A DNA stretch of 64,000 nt from Paenibacillus sp. OV219. Its GTDB lineage: Bacteria; Bacillota; Bacilli; Paenibacillales; Paenibacillaceae. The stretch lies in assembly GCF_900110075.1 (NCBI RefSeq), contig NZ_FOCJ01000009.1:186001-250000 (forward strand), read 5' to 3'. Below, piece after piece: positions 56,582 to 64,000 of the stretch; the first letter of the stretch is position 1; every line of letters starts with the position of its first letter. The notes beneath the pieces are model-generated. The model searched no databases. It had not been told where the DNA came from and worked only from the letters and a program-made list of their open reading frames with translations. The translations under genes were made by a program, and so were the position numbers.

Positions 56582-57472
56582 ATGAATATTTCCATCGGTG
56601 AAGCGGTTATGTGGGCGGCTCTTGCTGGTCAATACGTGCTTGGCTTCGTATTCGTGGCTTCGCTACTGAAGGTAATTACGGCGAGGCGACCACGGTTCGC
56701 GCATTTGGCATTCATGCAGTGGCGGACCAGAGCGGTGAGTGGCAAGTGGCTTGCCATCGCTAGAATTAACCGTGGAGAAGCTTCGTTCAAGGAGCGGGAG
56801 CGGCTGCTCGCGGGCTGCGGGTTCACCGGTGATGCAGCGCTGTACGTATTGGCACGCCGGTTGTTTTTTGCAGGGATACCGCTCTGGTGCATGCTTGCTT
56901 ACGGGTTATCGCTAGTCGATATTGGAGGAATACCGCGAGCGGCCGCTCCGTTGCTGCTGTCTATCATTGTGCTGCTTCTGCTCTGGGATCAGCCTTGGCT
57001 GGATGCTATTCGAAGGACGCGCGCCGAACGTATGACCAAAGAAATCTATATTGTCAGCAACCAGCTGCTCTATCTAGCAGGCTCCTCGCTTCATATCCAT
57101 ACGAAGCTCATGCGTTGTCTACCTTATACCCGCACGATGCGCAGTGAAATGCAGATGCTGCTCGGCGAGTGGTATCACGATGCGGAAGGTTCGCTTCGCA
57201 GGCTAAAGCTGCGGCTCGGTACCGAGGAAGGATTAAGCTTCGTGGAGACGATTGACTCGCTTCGGCTCCATGAAAGCGAGCAATACTACGAGCTCCTGCG
57301 CGAGCGAATTCAAGATTATAAGGAGAAGCTTGAACTGGCGAAGAACAGTCGGAAAGAATCAACATCTTATCTTTTGTTCGTCCTGGCTGGCTTGCCGATT
57401 ATGTATACGTTTCAGATTTTTATCTACCCATGGGTTAGAGAAGGTCAGAAGTTGTTTAGTACTTTAAATTAA
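56582..57472 (+). CDS. TadC-like type II secretion F-domain platform protein
   Basis: 296 residues. Three hydrophobic segments (~10-30, ~85-135 with a Pro break, ~265-290). Cytoplasmic part includes EIYIVSNQLLYLAGSSLHIH and LRLGTEEGLSFVETIDSLRL, the Tad-type GspF core. The start at ATG 56582 is preferred; a TTG at 56573 sits close to GGAGAGGAG. It is the second platform subunit of the operon. Confidence 0.83.
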   Translation: MNISIGEAVMWAALAGQYVLGFVFVASLLKVITARRPRFAHLAFMQWRTRAVSGKWLAIARINRGEASFKERERLLAGCGFTGDAALYVLARRLFFAGIPLWCMLAYGLSLVDIGGIPRAAAPLLLSIIVLLLLWDQPWLDAIRRTRAERMTKEIYIVSNQLLYLAGSSLHIHTKLMRCLPYTRTMRSEMQMLLGEWYHDAEGSLRRLKLRLGTEEGLSFVETIDSLRLHESEQYYELLRERIQDYKEKLELAKNSRKESTSYLLFVLAGLPIMYTFQIFIYPWVREGQKLFSTLN

Positions 57473-57493
57473 TACTTGGAGGCGTTTGGGAAG

Positions 57494-57646
57494 ATGAGAA
57501 ATATTTTGATTACCGTCATGATGCTTGTTGTCGTTGTATTGCTGTTCAATGCTGTAGTCGCCAAAGATTCGACTGGAACGAAGGATCAGATAGAAACGCA
57601 GGGCACGAATGCGAATACGAAGATCGGAACCATCGTGCTTCCGTAA
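57494..57646 (+). CDS. Tiny membrane protein 1 of the Tad-like operon
   Basis: 50 residues: MRNILITVMMLVVVVLLFNA is a single membrane segment from the second residue, followed by a polar tail rich in Thr, Asn and Lys (KDSTGTKDQIETQGTNANTK). GGCG and GGAGG lie near its ATG. There is no G/xxxxEY prepilin cleavage site, so it is not a classical Flp pilin, though its size and position are what one expects of one. The next gene encodes a similar protein. Confidence 0.75.
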   Translation: MRNILITVMMLVVVVLLFNAVVAKDSTGTKDQIETQGTNANTKIGTIVLP

Positions 57647-57664
57647 GGAATAGGAGGGCTCGAT

Positions 57665-57811
57665 ATGCGTTCGTTATTGATGACCATGCTGCTTATTGTC
57701 GTCGTACTTATTATTTATTCGAATGTGACCGGCGGTGAGAAGGGTACTAAGAAACAGCTCGTGCAAGCGGGGACGCATATGCAGGACCGTATACGGAGTA
57801 TGAGCCCATGA
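57665..57811 (+). CDS. Tiny membrane protein 2 of the Tad-like operon
   Basis: 48 residues: MRSLLMTMLLIVVVLIIYSN is one membrane segment, followed by a basic tail (KGTKKQLVQAGTHMQDRIRS). Preceded by GGAGGG. The matching start (MR.LL..M and V-rich core) shows it is a paralogue of the gene before it. The last ATG overlaps its TGA with the next gene. Function unknown. Confidence 0.75.
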   Translation: MRSLLMTMLLIVVVLIIYSNVTGGEKGTKKQLVQAGTHMQDRIRSMSP

Positions 57812-58233
57812 AGAGCTTGCTTGTGTTTATTTTGCTGGCTGCGATGATGTGCTGGTTTATGTTCTCTCCGATCTATAAGCATGTGTTGATCGTGAGACAG
57901 GCGGTACTGCAGCAGGAGGTGGACTATTTGCTGGAAGTTGGAGCGAATGGCGATCATGGCTATATCGACGCGCAGATGCTGCAGGAAGCAAAGGTTCGTT
58001 TAGCCGCTTTTGGACTTAATCCGGGATCTATTACGTTTGAAGTCAGCTCGGAGAGGGGCGAGAATGCTACGAATGCTGCTGCGCCGCTTCCGAGAGGGAC
58101 TTCGCTATCGCTGAAAGCTAGCTATCCGATTGAAGGTTTATTCGCCATAGATCAGCTGATTGGAATTGCACCACCTCCCGCTGAGATGAAGCTAAGTGCA
58201 TCGGGCATGAAGATGAGTGAATATGTCCCTTAG
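57808..58233 (+). CDS. Pseudopilin-like small exported protein (Tad operon)
   Basis: 141 residues. An uncleaved N-terminal hydrophobic segment (SLLVFILLAAMMCWFMFSPI) is followed by a short helix and a beta-rich C-terminus (NPGSITFEVSSERGENATN, GTSLSLKASYPIEGLFAIDQ). This layout resembles TadE/TadF or DUF4320-type pseudopilins. No family assignment is certain. ATGA overlap with the preceding gene shows translational coupling. Confidence 0.65.
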   Translation: MKSLLVFILLAAMMCWFMFSPIYKHVLIVRQAVLQQEVDYLLEVGANGDHGYIDAQMLQEAKVRLAAFGLNPGSITFEVSSERGENATNAAAPLPRGTSLSLKASYPIEGLFAIDQLIGIAPPPAEMKLSASGMKMSEYVP

Positions 58234-58254
58234 AGTGAGAAAGGGGCGCGAGCG

Positions 58255-58737
58255 ATGTATAAACTTGTGTTTATGATGCTGATGATGGTCATTTGGATGC
58301 TGCTGCATGCTCTGCAAACGGATGAGGAGATGGCAATTAACGCTTTATTTCAAGGAAAGCATGCCGTCAATCGAGCTGCCCATGCAGCTGCGCAGCAGGT
58401 GGAGAGGACCGCGCTAGCGAATGGCCGCTTGCACATTGATGAAATTGCCGCGAGAGCGGAGGCGGAACTCTATTTGCAGCACAACTTGCAGCTGGATACG
58501 AATGGTGTGCCGTTGCCGGGCACTTTTCTGAAGGAGCGCGTTGAGATGGTTGTCTTCGAAGTGATTAATGACGATGAGGAGTTTCCATACACGTATCGTA
58601 ATGACAGCTTCGATTACGAAGTTACACTGCTGAAGCCTGGTGTAGTCCTGATTGCCCGAATTGTGTATCCGCGTGTGTTCAATGTGATTGATCCGATCGA
58701 ATGGACCATTAAAGGAACGGCAGAGCTGACGTCTTAG
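58255..58737 (+). CDS. TadE-like exported protein (last gene of Tad operon)
   Basis: 160 residues. N-terminal hydrophobic segment (LVFMMLMMVIWMLLHALQ) followed by a helix (KHAVNRAAHAAAQQVERTAL) and a beta-rich end (YRNDSFDYEVTLLKPGVVLI). This again fits pseudopilin-like TadE/F proteins. The last 38 bases of the gene are repeated 4.3 kb away at 63050. It closes the operon. Confidence 0.65.
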   Translation: MYKLVFMMLMMVIWMLLHALQTDEEMAINALFQGKHAVNRAAHAAAQQVERTALANGRLHIDEIAARAEAELYLQHNLQLDTNGVPLPGTFLKERVEMVVFEVINDDEEFPYTYRNDSFDYEVTLLKPGVVLIARIVYPRVFNVIDPIEWTIKGTAELTS

Positions 58738-58751
58738 TTGACTCGGCCGCT
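58699..58751 (+). repeat. 53-bp direct repeat, left copy
   Basis: It spans the end and stop of the last Tad-operon gene. It matches 49 of 53 bases with 63050-63102 (ACCATTAAAGGAAC and CTGACGTCTTAGTTGACTC shared). Confidence 0.92.
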
Positions 58752-58803
58752 TCGGTCTTGAATTCGAGAGAATAGGTTCGACTGCAACCTCTTCTAAACC
58801 GAG

Positions 58804-58834
58804 AAAAGGCACTCCCGTCATAGGAAGTGCCCTT
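58804..58834 (-). terminator. Rho-independent terminator of the third sugar operon
   Basis: On the minus strand GGGCACTTCC pairs with GGGAGTGCC around TATGAC, followed by TTTTC, 21 bases past the binding-protein stop. Confidence 0.8.
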
Positions 58835-58854
58835 CAGCAGATATAGGAGTGGAA

Positions 58855-60171
58855 TTACTTCTTGCTCAATATCGCATCGATTTCTTCCGAGATCTTCTTG
58901 GCACCTTCTTCCGGCGTCACCTTCTTGTTCAAGATCTGATCGCCATACGTCGAATACACTTGATCCTCTTCCGGTTGCGTTTCCGTAAACTGATAGAGTT
59001 TTCCTTTTTGCAGCATTTGCGAAATGATCTTGGCGTTGGACGGCATACCTTCGGCGTTCAGAATTTCCTTCTTGTCGACGACGCTCGGTCTTGGCGGAAT
59101 AATGCCGCGGCTCGCTGCATCATCCGCGTACGAATCCGGAGTCGTGAGCGCCTCGATGACGGCCCATGCCTCATCAGGATGCTTCGTATCCTTCGAGATC
59201 GAGAATCCCGAGTTATGAATGTACGTTGTCAGAGGATCGATATCTTTGCTAGCCACCGGCATAGGCGCTACATTCCATTTGAACGACAGCTCTTTGTAGC
59301 CGCCGATCGCCCATGAGAAGTTCTGCTCCATGGCGATTTTTCCTGTTGCGAACGTCATGCCTGTCACGTCCTGACCTCCGCCGGCAGGTGAAGGAGCGAC
59401 GCCGTACTTGTTCGCTAGCTCGCTCGTAAACGTAAGCGCTCCGACAACCTTCGGATCCGTGAATATCGACTTCGAGTTGTCGTCATTCAAATACATGCCG
59501 CCGTTCGTGTATACCCACGCGCTGTACCACCAGCCGCCGATACCCGGATAGCTGGTTCCGAATTGCGTCACGCGGTCGCCGTCTTTAATGGTTAGTTTCT
59601 TAGCGTCATCCAAGTAAGTATCCCAAGTCCAGTTCCCTTCCTCGTACGATTCCCAAGGCGTCTTCAAGCCGGCTGCTTTGAACAAATCTTCGTTATAGAA
59701 GAAGAGTGCCGTATTCAAGTCCTGCGGGACCCCGTACTGCTTGCCGTTATATTGATAGAATTGCAGGGAAGCGGGGTAGAAATCGTCCTTCTTGAACGTA
59801 GAGCTGGAATCGATGTAAGAGGTCATATCGAGCAGCTTACCTTGGCTGGCGAACTTCTTAAGCGGCTCGCTCATGAACAGAACGTCCGGCTGCGTGCCGC
59901 CGGCAAACATTGTCGTAACTTTATCCCAATATTCGCCGCCTGGAATCGCGGTTACCTGTACGTCGATATTGAGCGATTTGTCCAAGTACTTGTCAATCCG
60001 TGCTTTCAGTACCTTCGTCGCGTTCTCGTCGCCGGTGTACGTCATCTTGATCGTCACTTTGTCTTTGGAATTACCTGAATTGCCGTTGGAACAGGCCGCT
60101 AAGAAGACGAGCAGACCAACTGTAACGAACAGCAGCAAACGGTTCCAATTTGATTTTGACGGCGTTCTCAT
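58855..60171 (-). CDS. Sugar ABC transporter solute-binding lipoprotein (third importer)
   Basis: 438 residues. Lipobox LAAC (LLVFLAACSNG). Family 1 binding-protein segments include VLFMSEPLKKFASQGKLLDM, YGVPQDLNTALFFYNEDLFK and FSISKDTKHPDEAWAVIEAL. It is the last gene on the minus strand of this operon; the two permeases come before it (order MalF, MalG, binding protein), unlike the second importer. Confidence 0.92.
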   Translation of the reverse strand: MRTPSKSNWNRLLLFVTVGLLVFLAACSNGNSGNSKDKVTIKMTYTGDENATKVLKARIDKYLDKSLNIDVQVTAIPGGEYWDKVTTMFAGGTQPDVLFMSEPLKKFASQGKLLDMTSYIDSSSTFKKDDFYPASLQFYQYNGKQYGVPQDLNTALFFYNEDLFKAAGLKTPWESYEEGNWTWDTYLDDAKKLTIKDGDRVTQFGTSYPGIGGWWYSAWVYTNGGMYLNDDNSKSIFTDPKVVGALTFTSELANKYGVAPSPAGGGQDVTGMTFATGKIAMEQNFSWAIGGYKELSFKWNVAPMPVASKDIDPLTTYIHNSGFSISKDTKHPDEAWAVIEALTTPDSYADDAASRGIIPPRPSVVDKKEILNAEGMPSNAKIISQMLQKGKLYQFTETQPEEDQVYSTYGDQILNKKVTPEEGAKKISEEIDAILSKK

Positions 60172-60245
60172 TTTACACTGCCTCCCCTTGTTTTCTTATG
60201 CTTCGGTATACACGCGGTCCAATGCTTCGCGCATCCCCCCTCTCG

Positions 60246-61079
60246 TTACCCTTTGATTCCGGATACGACCACGCCTTGGATCATCTTGCGTTGGAATAGG
60301 AAGAAGATCGTGACCGTTGGAACAAGCGCGATAACGGAAGCTGCCATGAGCAGATGCCACTCCACCGTGTGCAGTCCTCTAAGCGCATTAATGCCTAACT
60401 GAATGGTGCGCAGCCTCTCGGAATTGATATAGATCAGGGGTCCGAGAAAATCGTTCCATACCCCATTGAAGGAGAAGATCGTCACGACGCCGATGACCGG
60501 AAGCGACATGGGAATGATGATGCGTAGGAAGGTGCTCCAGTAGCCGCAGCCGTCAATCTTCGCTGCATCGTTGTATTCTTTCGGGATATTCATGAAGAAT
60601 TGCCGGTACAAGAAGATGTAGAATGGAGTGCCGAAGAACGCTGGCGCGATGAGCGGCAGATAGGTGTCGAGCCAACCCAATTCTTTGAAAATAATGAATT
60701 GAGGCACCAAGGTCGTATGATAGGGAATCATCATCGTGGAGAGCATGACGATGAACAAGGCGTTCCTGCCGGGAAATTTGAGGTTGCCGAAGCCATAGCC
60801 GATCATAGCGGACGAGAAGACGGTGCCGCTGACTACGAATGTCGCGATGAGTAGGGTGTTCAGAAAATATCGGCCGAAAGGCAGGATGCGGAATATATCC
60901 GTGTAGTTCTCGAAGCGGAACCGCGAAGGAATCACCTCTGGCGGGAAAATAAATACGTCCGCATATGGCTTGATCGAGGTCGTAATCATCCACCAAAGCG
61001 GAACGAGCAGGAAGAGTGCTCCGCATGCAATGATGAAATATACAATGGCCTTCTGCACCTTCTCGGAGGTTGACATCAT
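60246..61079 (-). CDS. Sugar ABC transporter permease, MalG type (third importer)
   Basis: 277 residues from an ATG behind GGAGAGGAGGAG; the frame is open to 61115. EAA loop YNDAAKIDGCGYWSTFLRII, tail LFQRKMIQGVVVSGIKG. It overlaps the MalF-type gene by 4 bases. Confidence 0.93.
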   Translation of the reverse strand: MMSTSEKVQKAIVYFIIACGALFLLVPLWWMITTSIKPYADVFIFPPEVIPSRFRFENYTDIFRILPFGRYFLNTLLIATFVVSGTVFSSAMIGYGFGNLKFPGRNALFIVMLSTMMIPYHTTLVPQFIIFKELGWLDTYLPLIAPAFFGTPFYIFLYRQFFMNIPKEYNDAAKIDGCGYWSTFLRIIIPMSLPVIGVVTIFSFNGVWNDFLGPLIYINSERLRTIQLGINALRGLHTVEWHLLMAASVIALVPTVTIFFLFQRKMIQGVVVSGIKG

Positions 61080-61972
61080 CCCCGCTCCTCCTCTCCGGTC
61101 GCATAGTAGACCCATTTTCTCGAAGTCGCGAACAATAGCATCGTCACTAGCAGGATGATTAGGAACAGCACCCAGGCTAAGGCGGACGCGTAGCCCATCT
61201 TGAAGAACTTAAAGGCGTTCTGGTACAAGTACATCGCATAGAAGAGCGTCGCGTTGTCCGGGCCGCCGTTGGTAATGACGTAGGCTTCGGTGAACGTCTG
61301 GAATGCGCTGATCATACCGATGATGAGATTAAAGAAAATGACGGAGGTCATCATCGGAATCGTAATCTTCCACAGCTTCTTCCACTTGCTGCAGCCGTCG
61401 ATTTCGGCCGCTTCATACAGCTCCGTGGGAATGCCTTGCAGACCTGCCAAATAAATAATCATGCCGCCGCCCGAGCCCCAGACGCTCATAATCACGAGGG
61501 AGGGGAGTGCCCATGTCGGACTGGCAATCCAGCCTGGACCATGGATGCCGACATACGAAAGAAGCAGGTTGATGACGCCGAAATCCGGATTCAGCACCCA
61601 CATCCACATGAGCGACACGGCGACACCGGATAAGATGGCGGGAAAGTAGTAAATCGTGCGCCAGATCGACAACCCCTTGATTTTCTGATTGAGCAGCAGC
61701 GCGATGCTGAAGCCGAAAATGATGCCGAGCGGGACTGCGGTAACGACATAGATGACCGTAACTCGAAGCGAGATCCAAAACTTTTTGTCATGGAAGAGCG
61801 TTTCGTAATTGTCCGTGCCGATCCATTTGGATGGGGTCAGCAAATCCCAATCGGTCATGCTGACGTAGAAGGCGGTGACCAGCGCTCCCAGTACGAATAC
61901 GACGAATCCGACGATCCACGGAGCAATGAACAAATAGCCTGCGATTGCTTCGCGTTTAGCCTCTTTTCCCAA
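61076..61972 (-). CDS. Sugar ABC transporter permease, MalF type (third importer)
   Basis: 298 residues. N-terminus KREAIAGYLFIAPWIVGFVV, EAA loop YEAAEIDGCSKWKKLWKITI and the loop NGGPDNATLFYAMYLYQNAF. First gene of the operon, divergent from the AraC gene at 62150. Confidence 0.93.
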   Translation of the reverse strand: MGKEAKREAIAGYLFIAPWIVGFVVFVLGALVTAFYVSMTDWDLLTPSKWIGTDNYETLFHDKKFWISLRVTVIYVVTAVPLGIIFGFSIALLLNQKIKGLSIWRTIYYFPAILSGVAVSLMWMWVLNPDFGVINLLLSYVGIHGPGWIASPTWALPSLVIMSVWGSGGGMIIYLAGLQGIPTELYEAAEIDGCSKWKKLWKITIPMMTSVIFFNLIIGMISAFQTFTEAYVITNGGPDNATLFYAMYLYQNAFKFFKMGYASALAWVLFLIILLVTMLLFATSRKWVYYATGEEERG

Positions 61973-62031
61973 AGCCTTTCACCTCCCGCCGGGTTGAATT
62001 CGTATTAGATTTGCGGCTGCAAGTTTGGAAT

Positions 62032-62045
62032 GGAAAGCGCTTGCG
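62032..62045 (-). promoter_or_regulatory. Possible cre-like site
   Basis: GGAAAGCGCTTGCG, matching about 11 of 14 positions of the cre consensus, in the divergent region between the third importer and its regulator. Confidence 0.4.
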
Positions 62046-62149
62046 ACATCTGGTAACCCGAGTATATGATAATTTGTAAGCGCCTAGCAGATGGTATATT
62101 GGACGAAAAGATATGGGCTTTTGTTTTTTATAAACAGAGGGGGGATCTC

Positions 62150-62989
62150 ATGTCTCAATCGCTATTTATCGAACCATTCCTGCCTTATGTGCATGCGGTG
62201 TTAGATTTTGATTTGGAACGAGGCGAAACATTCGCATTCCCGATGCATCACCATCCGGATCAAGCGCAATTACTGCTTATTCGCGAGGGAAGCGGCTCGT
62301 TCGAGATTGACGGTAAACTTTACCGGGTCGGTCCACGCTCGCTGCTGGTCTACGATACGGGAGTATGGCATGAGGAGTTTGCGGATCCTGCTTCGCCGTT
62401 CAAGGCCATTTCCTTGTCCTTCTCAGCTTTTCAGTTGACCGATCAACAGCCCGGCACTCTCATACAACACGGAGCTAGCCCTGTAATCGATCTTGGTGAC
62501 CGCTACGATGAAGCGCTGGAGCTGTCGCGTATGCTTGTTCGGTTGGCAGAAGATCCTTACGTCCCCGCCGGTTTTAGCACTCGTTACTATATGGCGCTGT
62601 TATTAATCAAAATGGCCCAAATCAGCCATGGCGGTTTTGCAAAGGAAACGTCCACAAGCAGCGACCGGACCGTCGACGCCATCAAGCAATACATCCATAA
62701 TCATTACATGGATGCCATAACCCTCGAGCAATTATCAAAGGCATCATTCTTCAGCCCTGGCTACACATGCCGCGTGTTCAGCCAATCGGAAGGGATCAGC
62801 CCGATTCAGTATTTAGTCAGTTACCGGATGGAGGTCGCGAAGCATTACTTGAGAACGGAGAACGAGCCTGTCTACCGCATCGCAGAGCTGGTAGGCTACC
62901 AGAGCGAGACGCACTTCAAGAATGTGTTCAAGAAGACGATAGGCATTCCGCCATATAAATATCGCAAGCTACACCGGTCAGAGGGGTAA
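62150..62989 (+). CDS. AraC-family regulator with cupin domain (third importer)
   Basis: 279 residues, ATG behind GAGGGGGGA. N-terminal cupin (~18-100: MHHHPDQAQLLLIREGSGSF); C-terminal helix-turn-helix pair (~180-275: ITLEQLSKASFFSPGYTCRV, PVYRIAELVGYQSETHFKNV). Divergent from the permease genes, so a local regulator is likely. Confidence 0.9.
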   Translation: MSQSLFIEPFLPYVHAVLDFDLERGETFAFPMHHHPDQAQLLLIREGSGSFEIDGKLYRVGPRSLLVYDTGVWHEEFADPASPFKAISLSFSAFQLTDQQPGTLIQHGASPVIDLGDRYDEALELSRMLVRLAEDPYVPAGFSTRYYMALLLIKMAQISHGGFAKETSTSSDRTVDAIKQYIHNHYMDAITLEQLSKASFFSPGYTCRVFSQSEGISPIQYLVSYRMEVAKHYLRTENEPVYRIAELVGYQSETHFKNVFKKTIGIPPYKYRKLHRSEG

Positions 62990-63049
62990 CGGTGGTGGGT
63001 AGCCGCTGAGAGAGCATAATACGACGCTGCGATGGGCATAGACCACATG

Positions 63050-63102
63050 GAATAGACCATTAAAGGAACAGCAGATCTGACGTCTTAGTTGACTCAGCCG
63101 CT
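63050..63102 (+). repeat. 53-bp direct repeat, right copy
   Basis: A near copy of 58699-58751, here outside any gene. Its GAACAGC and GCTGTTC arms form a hairpin followed by TTTT, so it may have been the original end of the Tad operon. Confidence 0.92.
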
Positions 63103-63154
63103 GTTCTTTTGTTGTAATGGAGGAAAATACGGCTTTACGCAAGGAGCGAACGCG

Positions 63155-64000
63155 GTGCATAGCAATTTGGTGGCAACGATCGATAAGGATGAAGTACTGG
63201 CGCGAGTCGTCCGGCTGCAGCAGCTGATGACTGCTGAGCAGATGGATGCTTTCCTGGTGACGCAGCATGTCGATTTGTTCTATATAACGGGCTCCATGCA
63301 GGCTGGCTATGCATTTATTCCGGCGGTGGGAACACCAGTCTTCTATGTGAGGCGAAGCTTGGAACGGGCGCAGTTGGAGTCGGCAGTACGCGTCGAGGCA
63401 ATGCCGTCATTGCGCGGATTTAAGCCGCAGCTGGAGAAGGATCATCCAACTGTGTTTGCTAGCGGCAGCAGTGAGGCGGTTGTGCGGATTGCAACGGAGA
63501 TGGATGTGTTGCCGGCGGCTAGTTATGCGCGGTTAGTTGATGTGCTTGGCAGCGGCTGTACGCTTGTGGACGGATCATCGCTGATGAGGCAGGTGCGCAT
63601 GGTGAAATCGCCATGGGAAGTAAGCCGAATTGAGGCGGCGGCGCAGGTCGTAGCTGAAGCGCTTGTTGAAGCGACTTCCATCATCCGGGAAGGCATTACA
63701 GAGCTTGAGCTCATGGCTCGTATTGAGTATGAAATTCGGATGCGTGGGCATATCGGATTGATGCGGACCCGCACGTTCAATATGGAGATTACGACAGGCA
63801 TGGTTGGGGCGGGCGAGGCAGTAGCAATGCCGAGTGCCTTTGACGGACCCGCTGGTGGGCTTGGTCTAGGGCCATCCTTTCCTCAGAGCACGAGCCGGAA
63901 AGTGATTACGCGAGGCGAGCCGATTCTCATTGATATCGGCTGCTGCATTGATGGCTATGTGATTGATCAGACTCGCACGGCGGTTATCGGTGGATTGCCT
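63155..64000 (+). CDS. M24-family metallopeptidase, Xaa-Pro aminopeptidase-like (3' end outside window)
   Basis: 282 codons from a GTG behind AAGGAG with no stop, cut by the window end. Residues ~10-140 fit the creatinase-type N-terminal domain (DAFLVTQHVDLFYITGSMQ). The pita-bread domain begins at ~155 (RQVRMVKSPWEVSRIEAAAQ). Two metal-ligand aspartates are visible in DIGCCIDGYVIDQTRT, 11 residues apart as in aminopeptidase P. It should remove N-terminal residues, often before proline, in the cytosol. The His and Glu ligands lie beyond the window. Confidence 0.88.
   Translation, partial: MHSNLVATIDKDEVLARVVRLQQLMTAEQMDAFLVTQHVDLFYITGSMQAGYAFIPAVGTPVFYVRRSLERAQLESAVRVEAMPSLRGFKPQLEKDHPTVFASGSSEAVVRIATEMDVLPAASYARLVDVLGSGCTLVDGSSLMRQVRMVKSPWEVSRIEAAAQVVAEALVEATSIIREGITELELMARIEYEIRMRGHIGLMRTRTFNMEITTGMVGAGEAVAMPSAFDGPAGGLGLGPSFPQSTSRKVITRGEPILIDIGCCIDGYVIDQTRTAVIGGLP

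Noticed and set aside
58699..63102. Target-site duplication of a transposon
   Set aside because: 53 bases is far longer than normal target duplications, no transposase or inverted ends are present, and the copies differ at four positions. Segmental insertion or recombination fits better.

Overview
This is a GC-moderate, gene-dense window from a Gram-positive, endospore-forming bacterium of the Paenibacillus group. That placement is inferred from several things. There are many sugar ABC importers with no ATPase of their own, paired with AraC regulators. Copper-amine-oxidase N-terminal domains sit on two exported proteins. There is a YdcC-like lipoprotein / alr / ndoAI / ndoA block as in Bacillus, a KinA-style PAS kinase, paired bactofilins, and long intergenic palindromic repeats. 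I saw no rRNA, tRNA, CRISPR array or intact insertion sequence.

Layout. (1) 1-18446, plus strand: a carbohydrate-utilisation locus. It holds a large solute-binding protein (5' end outside the window), two permease pairs, an NHL/Yip1 membrane protein, a DUF5696 protein, cytoplasmic GH16 and GH2 enzymes, two DUF4091 proteins and a DUF5107 protein, mostly overlapping or a few bases apart. (2) 18447-27400: repeats and gene debris, a methyltransferase, an aminoglycoside-phosphotransferase-like kinase, a YhfM-like lipoprotein, a PAS histidine kinase, the fused B12-dependent mutase IcmF and a truncated MFS gene. (3) 27393-30633: two tandem chemoreceptors. (4) 30977-35113: a Fur-controlled haem/siderophore uptake operon ending in an ankyrin/IsdG-type monooxygenase fusion. 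(5) 35212-43659: palindromic repeats, a phytase-like secreted protein, a TagO-like transferase, the YdcC-like/alr/ndoAI/ndoA block and two bactofilins, followed by a permease remnant. (6) 43804-52424: an AraC regulator, a four-gene sugar ABC/PhyH operon with a cre site, an alpha-xylosidase and a divergent AraC regulator. (7) 52583-58737: a Tad-like type IV pilus/secretion operon with unusual small membrane proteins. (8) 58699-63102: a third sugar ABC importer with AraC regulator, bracketed by a 53-bp direct repeat. (9) 63155 to the end: an M24 metallopeptidase cut by the window edge.

How it works together: three independent carbohydrate importers (four permease pairs) feed intracellular glycosidases. 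The first locus has its own hydrolases, the second is next to an alpha-xylosidase, and the third has only a regulator. None encodes an ATPase, so a shared MsmX-type ATPase elsewhere is expected. The most distinctive parts are the Tad-like operon (ParA-like protein without P-loop lysines, two membrane proteins of 48-50 residues, no recognisable pilin or prepilin peptidase), the first locus with its DUF families, the ankyrin-monooxygenase fusion, and several traces of genome rearrangement (18790-18945, 27106-27240, 43530-43607 and the 53-bp repeats).
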